In this document: piece by piece, positions 38,586-46,935 of the stretch
Numbering within the stretch: position 1 is the first letter of the stretch
How the letters are laid out: every line of letters starts with the position of its first letter
Assembly: GCA_964036045.1 (NCBI GenBank)
Contig: OZ038380.1
Span: 165,671,872-165,735,871, forward strand
Length of the DNA stretch: 64,000 nt
DNA from: Eutreptiella sp. 'Long Island Sound 2002'
Taxonomy: Eukaryota > Euglenozoa > Euglenophyceae > Eutreptiales > Eutreptiaceae
Reading direction: 5' to 3'
Translations under genes and position numbers: made by a program
The notes under the pieces: model-generated
The model's input: the letters and a program-made list of their open reading frames with translations, nothing else
What the model was told of the DNA's origin: nothing
Database searches by the model: none

Positions 38586-40301
38586 TTACAGAGGGGGGGG
38601 GGGCGACGCCACTGGTCCCGCCCTCCCCCAAGCCTTGGCCTTGAGACGCTCAGCTGCAGCCACGAAGGCACCCTCCACCGGGCCTTGCGCCTCCGGCGCC
38701 CGGACATGCCCTCCCTGCCCGAGCTTGATGCGCTTGGGCTGCGGCGTTCCGATCTGCTGGGCCAAACGAGGTCTCCCAGCTTGACGGCGTGCGGGGGCTC
38801 GGGATCGCACGGCCTGCGTACCATCCAGGACCACCTTAGCGCGACGCGGCCCCTTGTATGTGCGGTGGATACGGCCCACCACTCCAGCCTTCGAGCCCGC
38901 TGCGGGTCCTCCTCTGACAGGGCCAACGGCTGCCCTGGAGGACCACGGTTTACGCTGCCGTCCAACGAACCTGGCAACTCCGGCCTGTCGACGCCCGGGG
39001 GAGCCCCCGGTGCTGCCGACTGCGAATTCGCCAGAGGGCTCGCTTCCGGAATCCTCGCTGTGGTCGTCGGTGTCCACGTCGGAATCGATATTGATGGGCC
39101 CGGCTGCCGTCCCTGGTCCGCACGCGCCCCCCCCCACGGCAGCCAATGGCCCCGCCACCGTGCACAGCTGACCCGCATCTTCCCGAGACACGGCGCCGCG
39201 CTCGATGGCAGAGGCCAAAGGCGGAAGTGGAGGGAGGGTAGGAGCCGTGTCAGGCCCCGGGCCCATCTCAGCAGAGCCATCCCCGGTGGACTCCTCCAGC
39301 TCGGTCGCGGCTTGGTCTCCGTCGCCTCCGCTCCCAACTGTGCCGTTCGTGGCGGAATCCAGTTCCTGACCTCGCGGACGCCTCGGCTTGCGCTTGGTCG
39401 GGGTGTTGAGGGCGTTCGCGATACTGGGGAACATCGGGGATCCCCACAGGGCCAGGACGCCCACGCGTTCCGGATTCGGCAAAGGCCCCTGGTCACGGGA
39501 CCATGCGGGCAGCACCGTAGGGGCAACGACTCCTGGGTCTGACCATTTGGTGCCGTATTGCATTGCCACGGCCGTGCTCTGCCATCTGCCCCACCATTTG
39601 TAGTAGGCGAGGTCTGGTTTACGGGCCCAAGTTGCTGCGGCGCCTCCCCTGCGCAGGGCGTGCCACCTGGCTCGGAAGTGGGCGGTGCTCGCCAGGGTGT
39701 CGGCCATGCCTGCCTCCAACCCCGCTTCCCCTGACTGCCAGACGAGCATGTCTGAGGACCGGCCCAGCGAAACCATGTGGCCATGAAGCCACGCCCGGAC
39801 GCCGTCCGCATACCTGTACAGGGGGCGGGTGGTGTACCCCTCCTCCCCTGTCTTGGAGTTCCAAAACTGGATAAAGCCTGGCATAGCCAGGTCAGTAACC
39901 CTGATGCCAGCTGCCTCGCCCACCCGCAGGTAGCATACCCAGCTGATGACGGCCAAAGCGCTGAACACCGCTCCGTGTCTGGAGTCTCTGGCCTTTTCGA
40001 CCAGCTGGACCAAGCCTGCTGGGGACAGATAGGGCTGAGAGCCCGAGGATGCGGCTCCCGCCGCAATCCGTTTGTGCAGGGTGGTGACTGTTGGGGGCAG
40101 CCACTGGAGGTCCTCCACGGCTCTAACCGCGGAGGTAATACCCCGCAGGGCCGACGCTGTAGCGCCGGCTTGCGCCCGCTCTGCCAGGAGGCCTGCCAGT
40201 GCTGCGGCTGTATCAGGCGGGCCCGTGCGGTCCGCGTAAGCCGCCAAGGCCCGGAGTCGGGATGCGTACTGCGAGCGGGTTCTCGGTCTCCAAGACTGCA
40301 T
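38586..40301 (-). CDS. Tyrosine recombinase (integrase of DIRS-like element)
   Basis: This 571-aa ORF begins at an ATG (MQSWRPRTRSQYASRLR), which resembles the N-terminal core-binding helices of phage-integrase-type recombinases. The catalytic residues are all visible: R126 in YLRVGEA, a lysine at K150, H214-A-L-R217, W240 at the His/Trp position in GRWQS, and the nucleophile Y249 in AMQY. It should insert the circular DNA form of the element by strand exchange. Residues after about 270 form a long low-complexity tail rich in Pro, Gly, Glu and Arg with no recognised domain; its DNA includes a segment (39133-39300) duplicated at the element's 3' end. A longer frame overlapping this region in another phase is its shadow. 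The ORF is intact and lies 55 bp upstream of the RT start. Confidence 0.9.
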   Translation of the reverse strand: MQSWRPRTRSQYASRLRALAAYADRTGPPDTAAALAGLLAERAQAGATASALRGITSAVRAVEDLQWLPPTVTTLHKRIAAGAASSGSQPYLSPAGLVQLVEKARDSRHGAVFSALAVISWVCYLRVGEAAGIRVTDLAMPGFIQFWNSKTGEEGYTTRPLYRYADGVRAWLHGHMVSLGRSSDMLVWQSGEAGLEAGMADTLASTAHFRARWHALRRGGAAATWARKPDLAYYKWWGRWQSTAVAMQYGTKWSDPGVVAPTVLPAWSRDQGPLPNPERVGVLALWGSPMFPSIANALNTPTKRKPRRPRGQELDSATNGTVGSGGDGDQAATELEESTGDGSAEMGPGPDTAPTLPPLPPLASAIERGAVSREDAGQLCTVAGPLAAVGGGACGPGTAAGPINIDSDVDTDDHSEDSGSEPSGEFAVGSTGGSPGRRQAGVARFVGRQRKPWSSRAAVGPVRGGPAAGSKAGVVGRIHRTYKGPRRAKVVLDGTQAVRSRAPARRQAGRPRLAQQIGTPQPKRIKLGQGGHVRAPEAQGPVEGAFVAAAERLKAKAWGRAGPVASPPPPL

Positions 40302-40436
40302 GGCACTTTCCTCTGGTGAGCAGGGGTCGTCTGACCGGGCTGCCGTCTCCCACCGGCGGGCGAGCGCCCGCAGCTCTGCCGCCGCGTCCGCAATGCCGGA
40401 GCCCGGGGCGGCCGGTCCGGGCTCCAGCCGGTCCTG

Positions 40437-41069
40437 TCAGGACCAGTGTGGGCATCTAAAGTGCCAGTGGCGTTCGTCGGGAAAGCCCCGCTGCGCGCAC
40501 CTCTGGCACCCTCCGCTCGGTGGCGAGTCCACAGGGATCCACTCGCCCTGCCTCGACTGCCACTGCAGTACTCCTCCCACCTCCCTGAACTTGACGCTCC
40601 GCCACGTGAACGCCGATCCTTGTTCCTTCCATGCCTCCTCCAGCGTGGTGTACTGGTTGGACTCGGAGCTGGTTTTTCCGTGCGTCCCTGCATACCTGCG
40701 GGCATACGCCGCCTGGGACTGGGACACGCAGTCCCAGACCCTCCACGCCAGCTGCTCTCCTGGGTCGACTGCGGCCTCCGTCGCCTGGCCGCCGAACTCA
40801 CTTGGTCGGGGGATCTCCCCCACCTCACCAGCTGTAAGTCGTACGTACGCCTTGATGTTGGACAGCATGAGTCTCATCCACTGTGCCAACTGAGGCTTCT
40901 CGAGGGCTCGGTTTACTTCTGGCACGCTCGGTGGGGGCAGGCGGGGCCCCTCCTTCACCGCCACTCGGGCGAGTTGCTCTCTGAGTTCTTGAATTTCCTT
41001 GGCTTGTGCCGCCAGCCGCTCCTCGGCTGACTCTTGTTGGTTCTGGCTTGGCTGCTCAACCCCGTCCAT
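40437..41069 (-). CDS. Gag-like protein with zinc knuckle (DIRS-like element)
   Basis: This is the first ORF of the element, 210 aa, starting at an ATG about 80 bp inside the 5' end. Residues 8-38 form a predicted coiled coil rich in Glu, Gln, Ala and Leu. The middle is helical and Trp-rich. The C-terminus has a zinc-binding cluster C188-X2-C191-X9-H201-X-H203-X2-C206, a layout typical of nucleic-acid-binding knuckles at the end of retroelement Gag proteins. It probably packages element RNA in cytoplasmic particles. It ends 135 bp before the recombinase ORF. The functional call rests on position and the zinc cluster; no particular capsid family is recognised. Confidence 0.65.
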   Translation of the reverse strand: MDGVEQPSQNQQESAEERLAAQAKEIQELREQLARVAVKEGPRLPPPSVPEVNRALEKPQLAQWMRLMLSNIKAYVRLTAGEVGEIPRPSEFGGQATEAAVDPGEQLAWRVWDCVSQSQAAYARRYAGTHGKTSSESNQYTTLEEAWKEQGSAFTWRSVKFREVGGVLQWQSRQGEWIPVDSPPSGGCQRCAQRGFPDERHWHFRCPHWS

Positions 41070-41147
41070 GGGTTAACAAAAACAAAGACAGGAAAACTGC
41101 CTAAACATTGGAGACGCAAACAAAAGTTGAGACGAGGCACAACTAGT

Positions 41148-41945
41148 GATATATTTGGGGGCAAAAAAAAAATTCTCCTTCTCCATTGTTTGTGTGTACG
41201 CTGTGTACGCTTGTCATGCAATGTCATCCCCCCCCCCCAAGGGCCACTGTCTCCTCTGAGTGATCCAATGCTCTCATGTCTCTTTTTTTTTTTTTTTTTT
41301 AGTTTTTAGGGTAGGGTTGGCTATGGTCAAAACCTTGTTTTTGCCATATTTATGACATACCGTTGAGTTGGATGATTTCGTGAGTACCTACCCACTTAGA
41401 AAACTCATTCCGGATGCAATGATGGCATCCGTTTGCTTCTTGCTTCCACCAGGGTCCCAAATGATATATTTGGGGGCAAAAAAAAATTCTCCTTCTCCAT
41501 TGTTTGTGTGTACAATGTGTACGCTTGTCATGCAATGTCATCCCCCCCTCCCCAGGTGCCACTGTCTCCTCTGAGTGTCCCAATGCTCTCATGTCTCTTT
41601 TTTTTTTTTTTAGTTTTTAGGGTAGGGTTGGCTATGGTCAAAACCCTGTTTTTGCCATATTTTTGACATACCGTTGAGTTGGATGATTTCGTGAGTACCT
41701 ACCCACTTCGAAAACTCATTCCGGGTGCAACGATGGCATCCGTTTGCTTCTTGCTTCCGGCAGGGTCCCAAATGATATATTTGGGGGCAAAAAAAAATTC
41801 TCCTTCTCCATTGTTGGTGTGTACGCTGTGTACGCTTGTCATGCAATGTCATCCCCCCCCCCCCCCCCCAGGTGCCACTGTCTCCTCTGAGTGATCCAAT
41901 GCTCTCATGTCTCTTTTTTTTTTTTTTTTGTTTTTAGTTTTTAGG
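41148..41945. repeat. Satellite array, continuation after the insertion
   Basis: About two and a half monomers follow the retrotransposon, starting mid-monomer at GATATATTTGGGGGC exactly where the left array stopped. The last monomer ends at ...TTTTTAGTTTTTAGGG, after which unrelated sequence begins. This is therefore the right edge of the array. Confidence 0.95.
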
Positions 41946-42136
41946 GTTTTTACTTTTGCCACACGGATGTGGGCAAAAGTGGTGGTTGCATCGAATGTTA
42001 GCTGCTCATCCGATGCCCTTACCGTGGCAGCTTGCAACACCAGCCCCGGTCCCACTACCCTTCGGGTCCCCAAAACCCGCCGATGTTGTTCCACCCAATC
42101 CCCAATGCACACTCCGGCTGCACCCAAAGCCTCCAT
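41945..42136 (-). pseudogene. Truncated N-terminus of a transposase related to the 44793-46727 protein
   Basis: Read on the minus strand from an ATG at 42136, about 60 codons give MEALGAAGV...WVEQHRRVLGTRRVVGP. This aligns with the N-terminus of the intact transposase nearby (MALAAAHAWCEHHQKLLGVRRLGGP): the Trp, the charged/His pair, LG(T/V)RR and GP all correspond. Both have the start codon in a similar T-A-ATGG context. The frame then runs directly into the satellite at 41945, so the rest is missing. It is a diverged family member, not a copy of the same element, and marks where satellite and transposon were joined. Confidence 0.6.
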
Positions 42137-42224
42137 TACCACCGGCAAGTCCCCACGGACACAATAGAAGGTCTGAGAACAAAGGGAGAGGGAAAAGTGC
42201 AATGGAAACCTACTAATATAACAC

Positions 42225-42395
42225 AAAAGGGGGCGCGACAAGGGGGTGCAACAAGGCGTGCGATAAGGGGGTAATCGCGCGATAAGGGTGCGCGATAAGG
42301 GCGCGATAAGGGGTGTTATCGCGCGACAAGGGGCGCGACAAGGGGCGCGACAAGGGCGCAACAAGGGCGCAACAAGGGTGCGACAAGGATAGTTC
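42225..42395. repeat. GCGATAAGG / GCGACAAGG subterminal-type array
   Basis: About fifteen short units of the form GCG(A/C)(T/C)AAGG(G) follow one another, including GTTATCGCGCGA. They lie upstream of the truncated transposase start, just as GCGATAAC arrays lie upstream of the two related elements at 46785-46935 and 50090-50205. This supports the fragment as the 5' end of a related element. No terminal inverted repeat was found at its outer side. Confidence 0.7.
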
Positions 42396-42420
42396 AGCAC
42401 AGGCGAATTATAGGTTTCTG

Positions 42421-42698
42421 CTGCTGGCACTTGGATTTCTTATTAAAAACAACATTTAAAAGAACAGATTCACCAGATTTAGCAGAAATTAAATTATGGT
42501 CTGGCGCCAAATGCGCTTTCAAATTCAGGACCCTTTTCCATCAGCGCCTGTCGCGCGACACCACATGAACACTAAAAGATCAATTTACATTCGCTTCGTC
42601 CCCAATACGCTTTGCGTGTAACAGACTCCTACTGGTTCATGAGCTCAATGCATGTCCGTGCTTGTCGTGCCATGATAAAATCCCACTGAAGAGTCACA
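42421..42698. other. Intergenic, no feature recognised
   Basis: AT-richer unique-looking sequence between the subterminal-type array and the first copy of the 0.4-kb duplication. I see no convincing ORF, RNA gene or repeat. Confidence 0.5.
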
Positions 42699-43094
42699 GG
42701 TGCGAACGCCGGCCCTCACTCGGACGGTGCAAGTTTCTTTTGTCTTATGTCTTTTGTTTTTTCGGTGGCGTGGTCGGGTGAAGCTATGGTACCCGGCGCC
42801 TTGGGTTGGCAACACCAATGTGCCACACTCTGCTGAGCGTAAGGGGGAGCTTGCTTTTGCTTCGCGATTCCTGACATATGTTATGGCGTCGTCCCGCATT
42901 GGTGACCATGGGAGGACCCATAAAGGGCAGGCGAATGAGATATGTGCCCGTGGGCTGCGGATCTTTTGCCGCTGCATGCGACCCCCAAAGTCGTGATGTT
43001 CGCGGGTTGAGGTTTGTCACGGTGGCATCACGAACGGGCTCCCAACCTATCGCTATACTCTTGGTTGAAAGTAGAGTGCACATAGTGCCGTAAA
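42699..43094. repeat. Duplicated ~0.4-kb unit, copy A
   Basis: This begins GGTGCGAACGCCGGCCCTCA and ends ATAGTGCCGTAAA. It is repeated in direct orientation at 43463-43835 with scattered substitutions and small deletions (copy A is about 20 bp longer near its 3' end). Neither strand has a frame shared convincingly by both copies, so a non-coding or repeat origin is likely. GGTGCGAACGCC at the start resembles a pol III B box, so a SINE-like origin is possible, but no clear A box is present. The 368-bp spacer (43095-43462) holds a twice-repeated GGTGTATTATATTT and no gene. Confidence 0.85.
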
Positions 43095-43405
43095 GTAAAT
43101 TGCGAGATCTGGACGCACAGTCAGTGGCCTAGTTGCTCCGATGTGTGGTGTATTATATTTCACTTTCCGACATGGTGTATTATATTTGGGTTCCGACAAG
43201 AAGAACCCCACTTTAGGAGCTCCAAGATACCCGGAAGCTCTCTCTGAGAGCCGGTTGTGAGGTTTCTTGCTTGGTTGGGAATGATGTTATTTGTACGCTC
43301 AGAACATGTTCCCTACAGGATAAGCACCGTGTGTTCATGCTGTTTCCTGGGAAAGTCTTAGTTGCAAACTAATTATGTTCACTTCTTGAATTTCATGAAT
43401 TTTCC

Positions 43406-43430
43406 GACCCCCGCCCTTGTGGCGGGGGTC
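43406..43430. other. Perfect 10-bp hairpin
   Basis: GACCCCCGCC, loop CTTGT, GGCGGGGGTC: a perfect GC-rich stem of 10 bp. No T-run follows, so there is no reason to call it a terminator. Function unknown. Confidence 0.6.
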
Positions 43431-43462
43431 CTGCATAGCCCTCATCCGGACCTGCTCGCAAA

Positions 43463-43835
43463 GGTGCGAACGCCGGCCCTCACTCGGACGGTGCAAGTTT
43501 CTTTTGTCTTTTGTCTTTTGTTTTTTAAGTGGAGTGGTCGGGTAAAGCTATGGTACGCGGCGCCTTGGGTTGGCAACACCAATGTGCCACACTCTGCTAA
43601 GCGTAAGGGGGAGCTTGCTTGTGTTTCGCGATTCCTGACATATGTTATGGCCTCGTCGCGCATGGGTGACCATGGGAGGACCCATAAAGGGCAGGCGAAT
43701 GAGATATGTGCCCGTGGGGTGCAGATTTTTTGCTGCTTCATTCGACCCCCCAAGTCGCGATGTTAGCGGGTTCACGGTGGCATCATCCTCTCGCTATACT
43801 CTTGGTTGAAAGTAGAATGCACATAGTGCCGTAAA
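43463..43835. repeat. Duplicated ~0.4-kb unit, copy B
   Basis: Second copy of the unit at 42699-43094, same orientation, sharing start and end motifs. Differences include a shorter stretch before CGCTATACTCTTGGTTGAAA and several single-base changes. It is preceded by a strong hairpin at 43406-43430 that copy A lacks. Confidence 0.85.
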
Positions 43836-44411
43836 CCACATCACTTGCAAATTTCACACCGGGATCAATACCCAGTTTAGAATCTGGATCCTCGGGTTTG
43901 ACAAGCGGATTTTATTTATCGAGTGCGTGGACCAATGTACAGCTCTCCCTTTGTATTGCACTTAGCCTATGGCCGGCCACTGACGAGTCTATTGCTTTTG
44001 TATGCGCTTCTTGCTCATGACCATAAACCGGGTGTATAACCTGGAACTCGGTCCGAGTTCCGGTTTACACACCAGTTTATATATAAAGTCCGGGTTATAG
44101 ACCCGGCAACTCGGACCTAGGTCCAGGTTATATAACTGAGAACTCGGGACACCCGGACTCGGGTCTCAACATCGGCTTTCATATACCCGTCTTTTGTTGC
44201 TTGTACTTTCGTGATCGTTTCAAGCTGGGTTGTAATTGGACTGTTGGATGGCTGCCGCCACAAATACAGGTTTGTCTGTGAGGTCCACACTTGTGTATAC
44301 AAGGGTTGCAGGATGTGGCCGTTTGAGAATTTGTTGTTGCTCGTTTGCTCTTGCCAATCTTCGTTGTGTATACAAGCACCAAGCGGCAAACGGCCTGGCC
44401 AACCAAACATA
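43836..44411. other. Palindrome-rich intergenic segment
   Basis: No supported gene. Bases about 44025-44165 contain repeated (A)ACTCGG / CCGAGTT and ACCCGG / CCGGGT motifs, including the palindrome GGAACTCGGTCCGAGTTCC at 44043-44061 and AACTCGGACCTAGGTCC downstream. They alternate with TTATATAAC-like AT-rich spacers. These look like subterminal motifs of another, unidentified element. Confidence 0.5.
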
Positions 44412-44599
44412 TGGGATGCAGCGTTCTAGGGTGTGGTGCGGAACCCCTAGTTAGAACGCAATTTCTGGAACACCCACCTACCCTTAATTTTGGGGCAAAC
44501 CACCTAAAAAAATGGATTCAGCACCCTCAAAAACCCCCCATCCCCTTTCTTTCCCCACATAACCCTCATTGTAGGGGTGGTTTTTGGGGGGGGGGTCAA

Positions 44600-44730
44600 A
44601 GAGTTAGAGCACAGTTAGAACAGAGTTAGAACGCAGTTAGAGCACCCTGCTCTAACTAGTTATCGCGCTAGTTATCGCGCGATAACTCAGTTATCGCGTA
44701 GTTATCGCGGGTAGTTATCGCGCACCCCTC
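44600..44730. repeat. 3' subterminal repeats of transposon copy 1
   Basis: Tandem GTTAGA(A/G)C units are followed by CTAGTTATCGCG / GCGATAACT units, including the palindrome TTATCGCGCGATAA. These are candidate transposase-binding sites. The region also marks the space between the TIR and the ORF stop at 44793. Confidence 0.8.
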
Positions 44731-44792
44731 CTCCATCCCTCACTAGGACAAACAACAGAAAACACTTGGCACAAAGCATGTATGGTCTTTTT

Positions 44793-46727
44793 TCATACAA
44801 AGTCATCAATGTCTGAGGCCTTGGCTGCCTCCAGCCCCAAAAGCCCTTGCTCCAGGGCGTTCATGGACATGCAATGGTGCATGTGGCGGAGGGACATACT
44901 TGGCCTCACCAAGGACCAACCCTTAAAACAATTTTTGAGCCTCCTCTTGTAAGGCCCATGCCGATACTCCGTTGGGATGGAGGAAAACTGAAAAATGTTC
45001 CTCCATTTCTCGGCAAAAAAGGTGGAATGTGCCAAGCACCAATGGATCCACCTGGTGGGGGACCAACCTGAGTCTCCCCACGCTTTTGAAAATTTTGTGG
45101 TCAACGCACGGTGGCGTTCCACTTGGGTTAGAGTGTACAACTCCCTCACCCTCCAAAGCTCATACAAACCCTCAATGCATTTCACCATGACATGCACAAC
45201 AACCCATAACATAGGTCCCCCAGGGGTCCTCACTGTGGGGACATGCTCTTTGAGGCATTCCACAAATTGCCTTTGGAAGGGGGGGGAGGTTAGGAAAACT
45301 TTGGTGCTGGTTAGATCGAAATCTTTTTCTGTGGCCCTCGAGGCCGAAGGGAGGCGTTCCCTAAGAGGGATGCCTGAGGTCTCATCCTTGAGGGCTTGTT
45401 TGAAGGCCTGCAAAGCTGCAAGAGCTTGGGCCTTACCAGGGGTACCAGGGGGGAGGGCCTGAAGGGTGGTCTCAATGCGCTTTGCAATGCCGTTTAGGAT
45501 GCGGCATGCTGCATGTTGGTAGTCCCCCGGCCGCCTATCAGGGGTCACACTTCTCAAGAATGCCCCCCATCTTGAGGTGGACTCCACCCCCCTTTGCTCA
45601 ACAATCCCATTGGGGTCTTTGCACAACCAACACTTAGACCCAGCCCCCCCCATTGCTTGCATCCCCTTCCCATCCCCTGTCAAAATGACAGTGCAAGTCA
45701 AAAATTGGTTTTGAAAGAGGACAACGTCCTCTTCGACATCCCTCACCTCTTGGTTGAGGTTGGCGGAGATGTCCAGGCTTCTCAAAAAAGCCTGTTCATC
45801 CCCGCCATCCATGCAAAACCATGAGGCCCATAGCTTCACCTTCGAAGCATATTTTGCCCCCCCCCATACATTAACCCATACATCCGCACGGGTAGAGGAT
45901 GCCTTCCACAAGGAAGTCGCATCAACTGAAATAACAATAATGGCAACGCCACTAGGGGGGGGTTTCCCAATAACTCGGCCCCCAAAGGCCCCCAAGGGCT
46001 CGGCGGCAACCACCTCCTCCGCCTCCCCAATAAGGGGGGGTGTTGCCCCAAATGGAAAAAGAATCACCCCCTGCCCCGAAATAATGTTGGGAGTGGTGAC
46101 CCCATACCACTCACGCTCCCACTCCCTTGTGGGGCAAAGGGAGTGCATGGGGAGCTTGTTTTCGGGGTCGTCAGTGCAGACCCGGCGGGTGTTGTGGGTG
46201 AGGGGTTGGGGGAACCAACCATCCGACTGCCCCTTCCCCTTACCCGGTCGGATCCTTACCTTCTGCACACTAATCATGAGGGGGTTGTGGGGCTTCTCCT
46301 TCCTCCCCCCAGCCCCCACCCCCCCCGCATCCTCCTCCTCCTCCTCCACTTCCTCCACTTCCTCCTCCTCCTGACCCACATAGAGGGTCGTCTTCGTCCC
46401 CGCACCCTTCTCTGCATGGGCGGTGACGGACTCCACCACCGCGTCCACATCGTCCGGATGAAGCTGGATCAAAAATCCAGCAACCCCTGGATTTACCTCT
46501 AGCAACTCGAAGATGTAGTTGCTGAGAACCAGGGGGTCTCGGTTGTCCGCCATGAAGGGGGACTTATGGACAAGGAGTCCAAAGTCCACACCATGTTCAA
46601 AGCGGGTCGCCACAGGGCGCCTCACATTGGCATCACCCATCGTAAACCCCTCAGGACCGCCAAGGCGACGGACCCCAAGGAGCTTTTGATGGTGCTCGCA
46701 CCAAGCGTGGGCAGCAGCAAGGGCCAT
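44793..46727 (-). CDS. Putative DDE transposase with RAG1-like zinc/catalytic layout, intact
   Basis: Single-exon ORF of 644 aa from an ATG at 46727 (MALAAAHAWCEHHQKLLGVRR). Residues about 119-133 are an acidic run. Candidate catalytic residues are D269 (VISVDATSLW), D352 (ILTGDGKGMQ) and E587 (SSIPTEYRHG). Between the last two lie C366-X2-C369 (KCWLCKD) and H562-X4-H567 (HWCLAH), with E587 exactly 20 residues after the second His. RAG1 has D600, D708, C727/C730, H937/H942, E962: the same order, the same CX2C and HX4H, and the same 20-residue His-Glu gap. The C-terminus is basic (YKRRLKNCFKGW). It would cut and join the element ends. The family is not one I can name; relation to the RAG1/Transib/CACTA type is inferred from this pattern only. 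Confidence 0.75.
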   Translation of the reverse strand: MALAAAHAWCEHHQKLLGVRRLGGPEGFTMGDANVRRPVATRFEHGVDFGLLVHKSPFMADNRDPLVLSNYIFELLEVNPGVAGFLIQLHPDDVDAVVESVTAHAEKGAGTKTTLYVGQEEEEVEEVEEEEEDAGGVGAGGRKEKPHNPLMISVQKVRIRPGKGKGQSDGWFPQPLTHNTRRVCTDDPENKLPMHSLCPTREWEREWYGVTTPNIISGQGVILFPFGATPPLIGEAEEVVAAEPLGAFGGRVIGKPPPSGVAIIVISVDATSLWKASSTRADVWVNVWGGAKYASKVKLWASWFCMDGGDEQAFLRSLDISANLNQEVRDVEEDVVLFQNQFLTCTVILTGDGKGMQAMGGAGSKCWLCKDPNGIVEQRGVESTSRWGAFLRSVTPDRRPGDYQHAACRILNGIAKRIETTLQALPPGTPGKAQALAALQAFKQALKDETSGIPLRERLPSASRATEKDFDLTSTKVFLTSPPFQRQFVECLKEHVPTVRTPGGPMLWVVVHVMVKCIEGLYELWRVRELYTLTQVERHRALTTKFSKAWGDSGWSPTRWIHWCLAHSTFFAEKWRNIFQFSSIPTEYRHGPYKRRLKNCFKGWSLVRPSMSLRHMHHCMSMNALEQGLLGLEAAKASDIDDFV

Positions 46728-46784
46728 TATCAAAGAATATGAAAGCTTTGAGAGCTAAAGCGAAAAGGGGAAACATAAAATGAA

Positions 46785-46935
46785 GCGCGATAACCCACGC
46801 GATAACCCACGCGATAACTAGGTTATCGCGCGATAACCCACGCGATAACCCCCGCGATAACTAGGTTATCGCGCGATAACCCACGCGATAACTAGTGCTC
46901 TAACCCCGTTCTAACCCCGCGATAACTAGTTAGAG
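46785..46935. repeat. 5' subterminal GCGATAAC repeats of transposon copy 1
   Basis: About ten GCGATAAC(C/T) units in both orientations, with palindromes TTATCGCGCGATAA and two GTTCTAAC/GTTAGAGC-type units at the outer edge. The same set stands at 50050-50205 in copy 2. They lie between the TIR and the transposase start and may serve both binding and promoter roles. Confidence 0.8.

Larger units (their letters stand above)
35200..41147 (-). mobile_element. DIRS-like tyrosine-recombinase retrotransposon
   Basis: A GC-rich 5.9-kb block interrupts one satellite monomer: the left flank ends ...TCCCAAATG and the right flank resumes (T)GATATATTTGGGGG, so the monomer continues in phase. Read on the minus strand, the order is gag-like ORF, tyrosine recombinase, reverse transcriptase with RNase H, then a basic ORF and a repeated 3' region. 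No integrase, aspartic protease or long terminal repeats are visible. Retroelements with a recombinase in place of an integrase are the DIRS/Ngaro/PAT/Kangaroo order. A recombinase gene upstream of the RT recalls the PAT/Kangaroo side, but this placement is from memory of those families. At most 2 bp (TG) is shared by both junctions, as expected for recombinase-mediated insertion. Confidence 0.9.

Noticed and set aside
37997-40828. A 900-codon minus-strand frame spanning the recombinase region
   Set aside because: Upstream of about 38560 it is an out-of-phase shadow of the recombinase ORF; only its last ~177 codons are real RT sequence.
43560-43700. Resemblance of GCTAAGC...ATGGGTGACCATGGGA in the duplicated unit to 5S rRNA internal-promoter motifs
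   Set aside because: The spacing between the two motifs is about twice that in 5S rRNA and no stem pattern fits.
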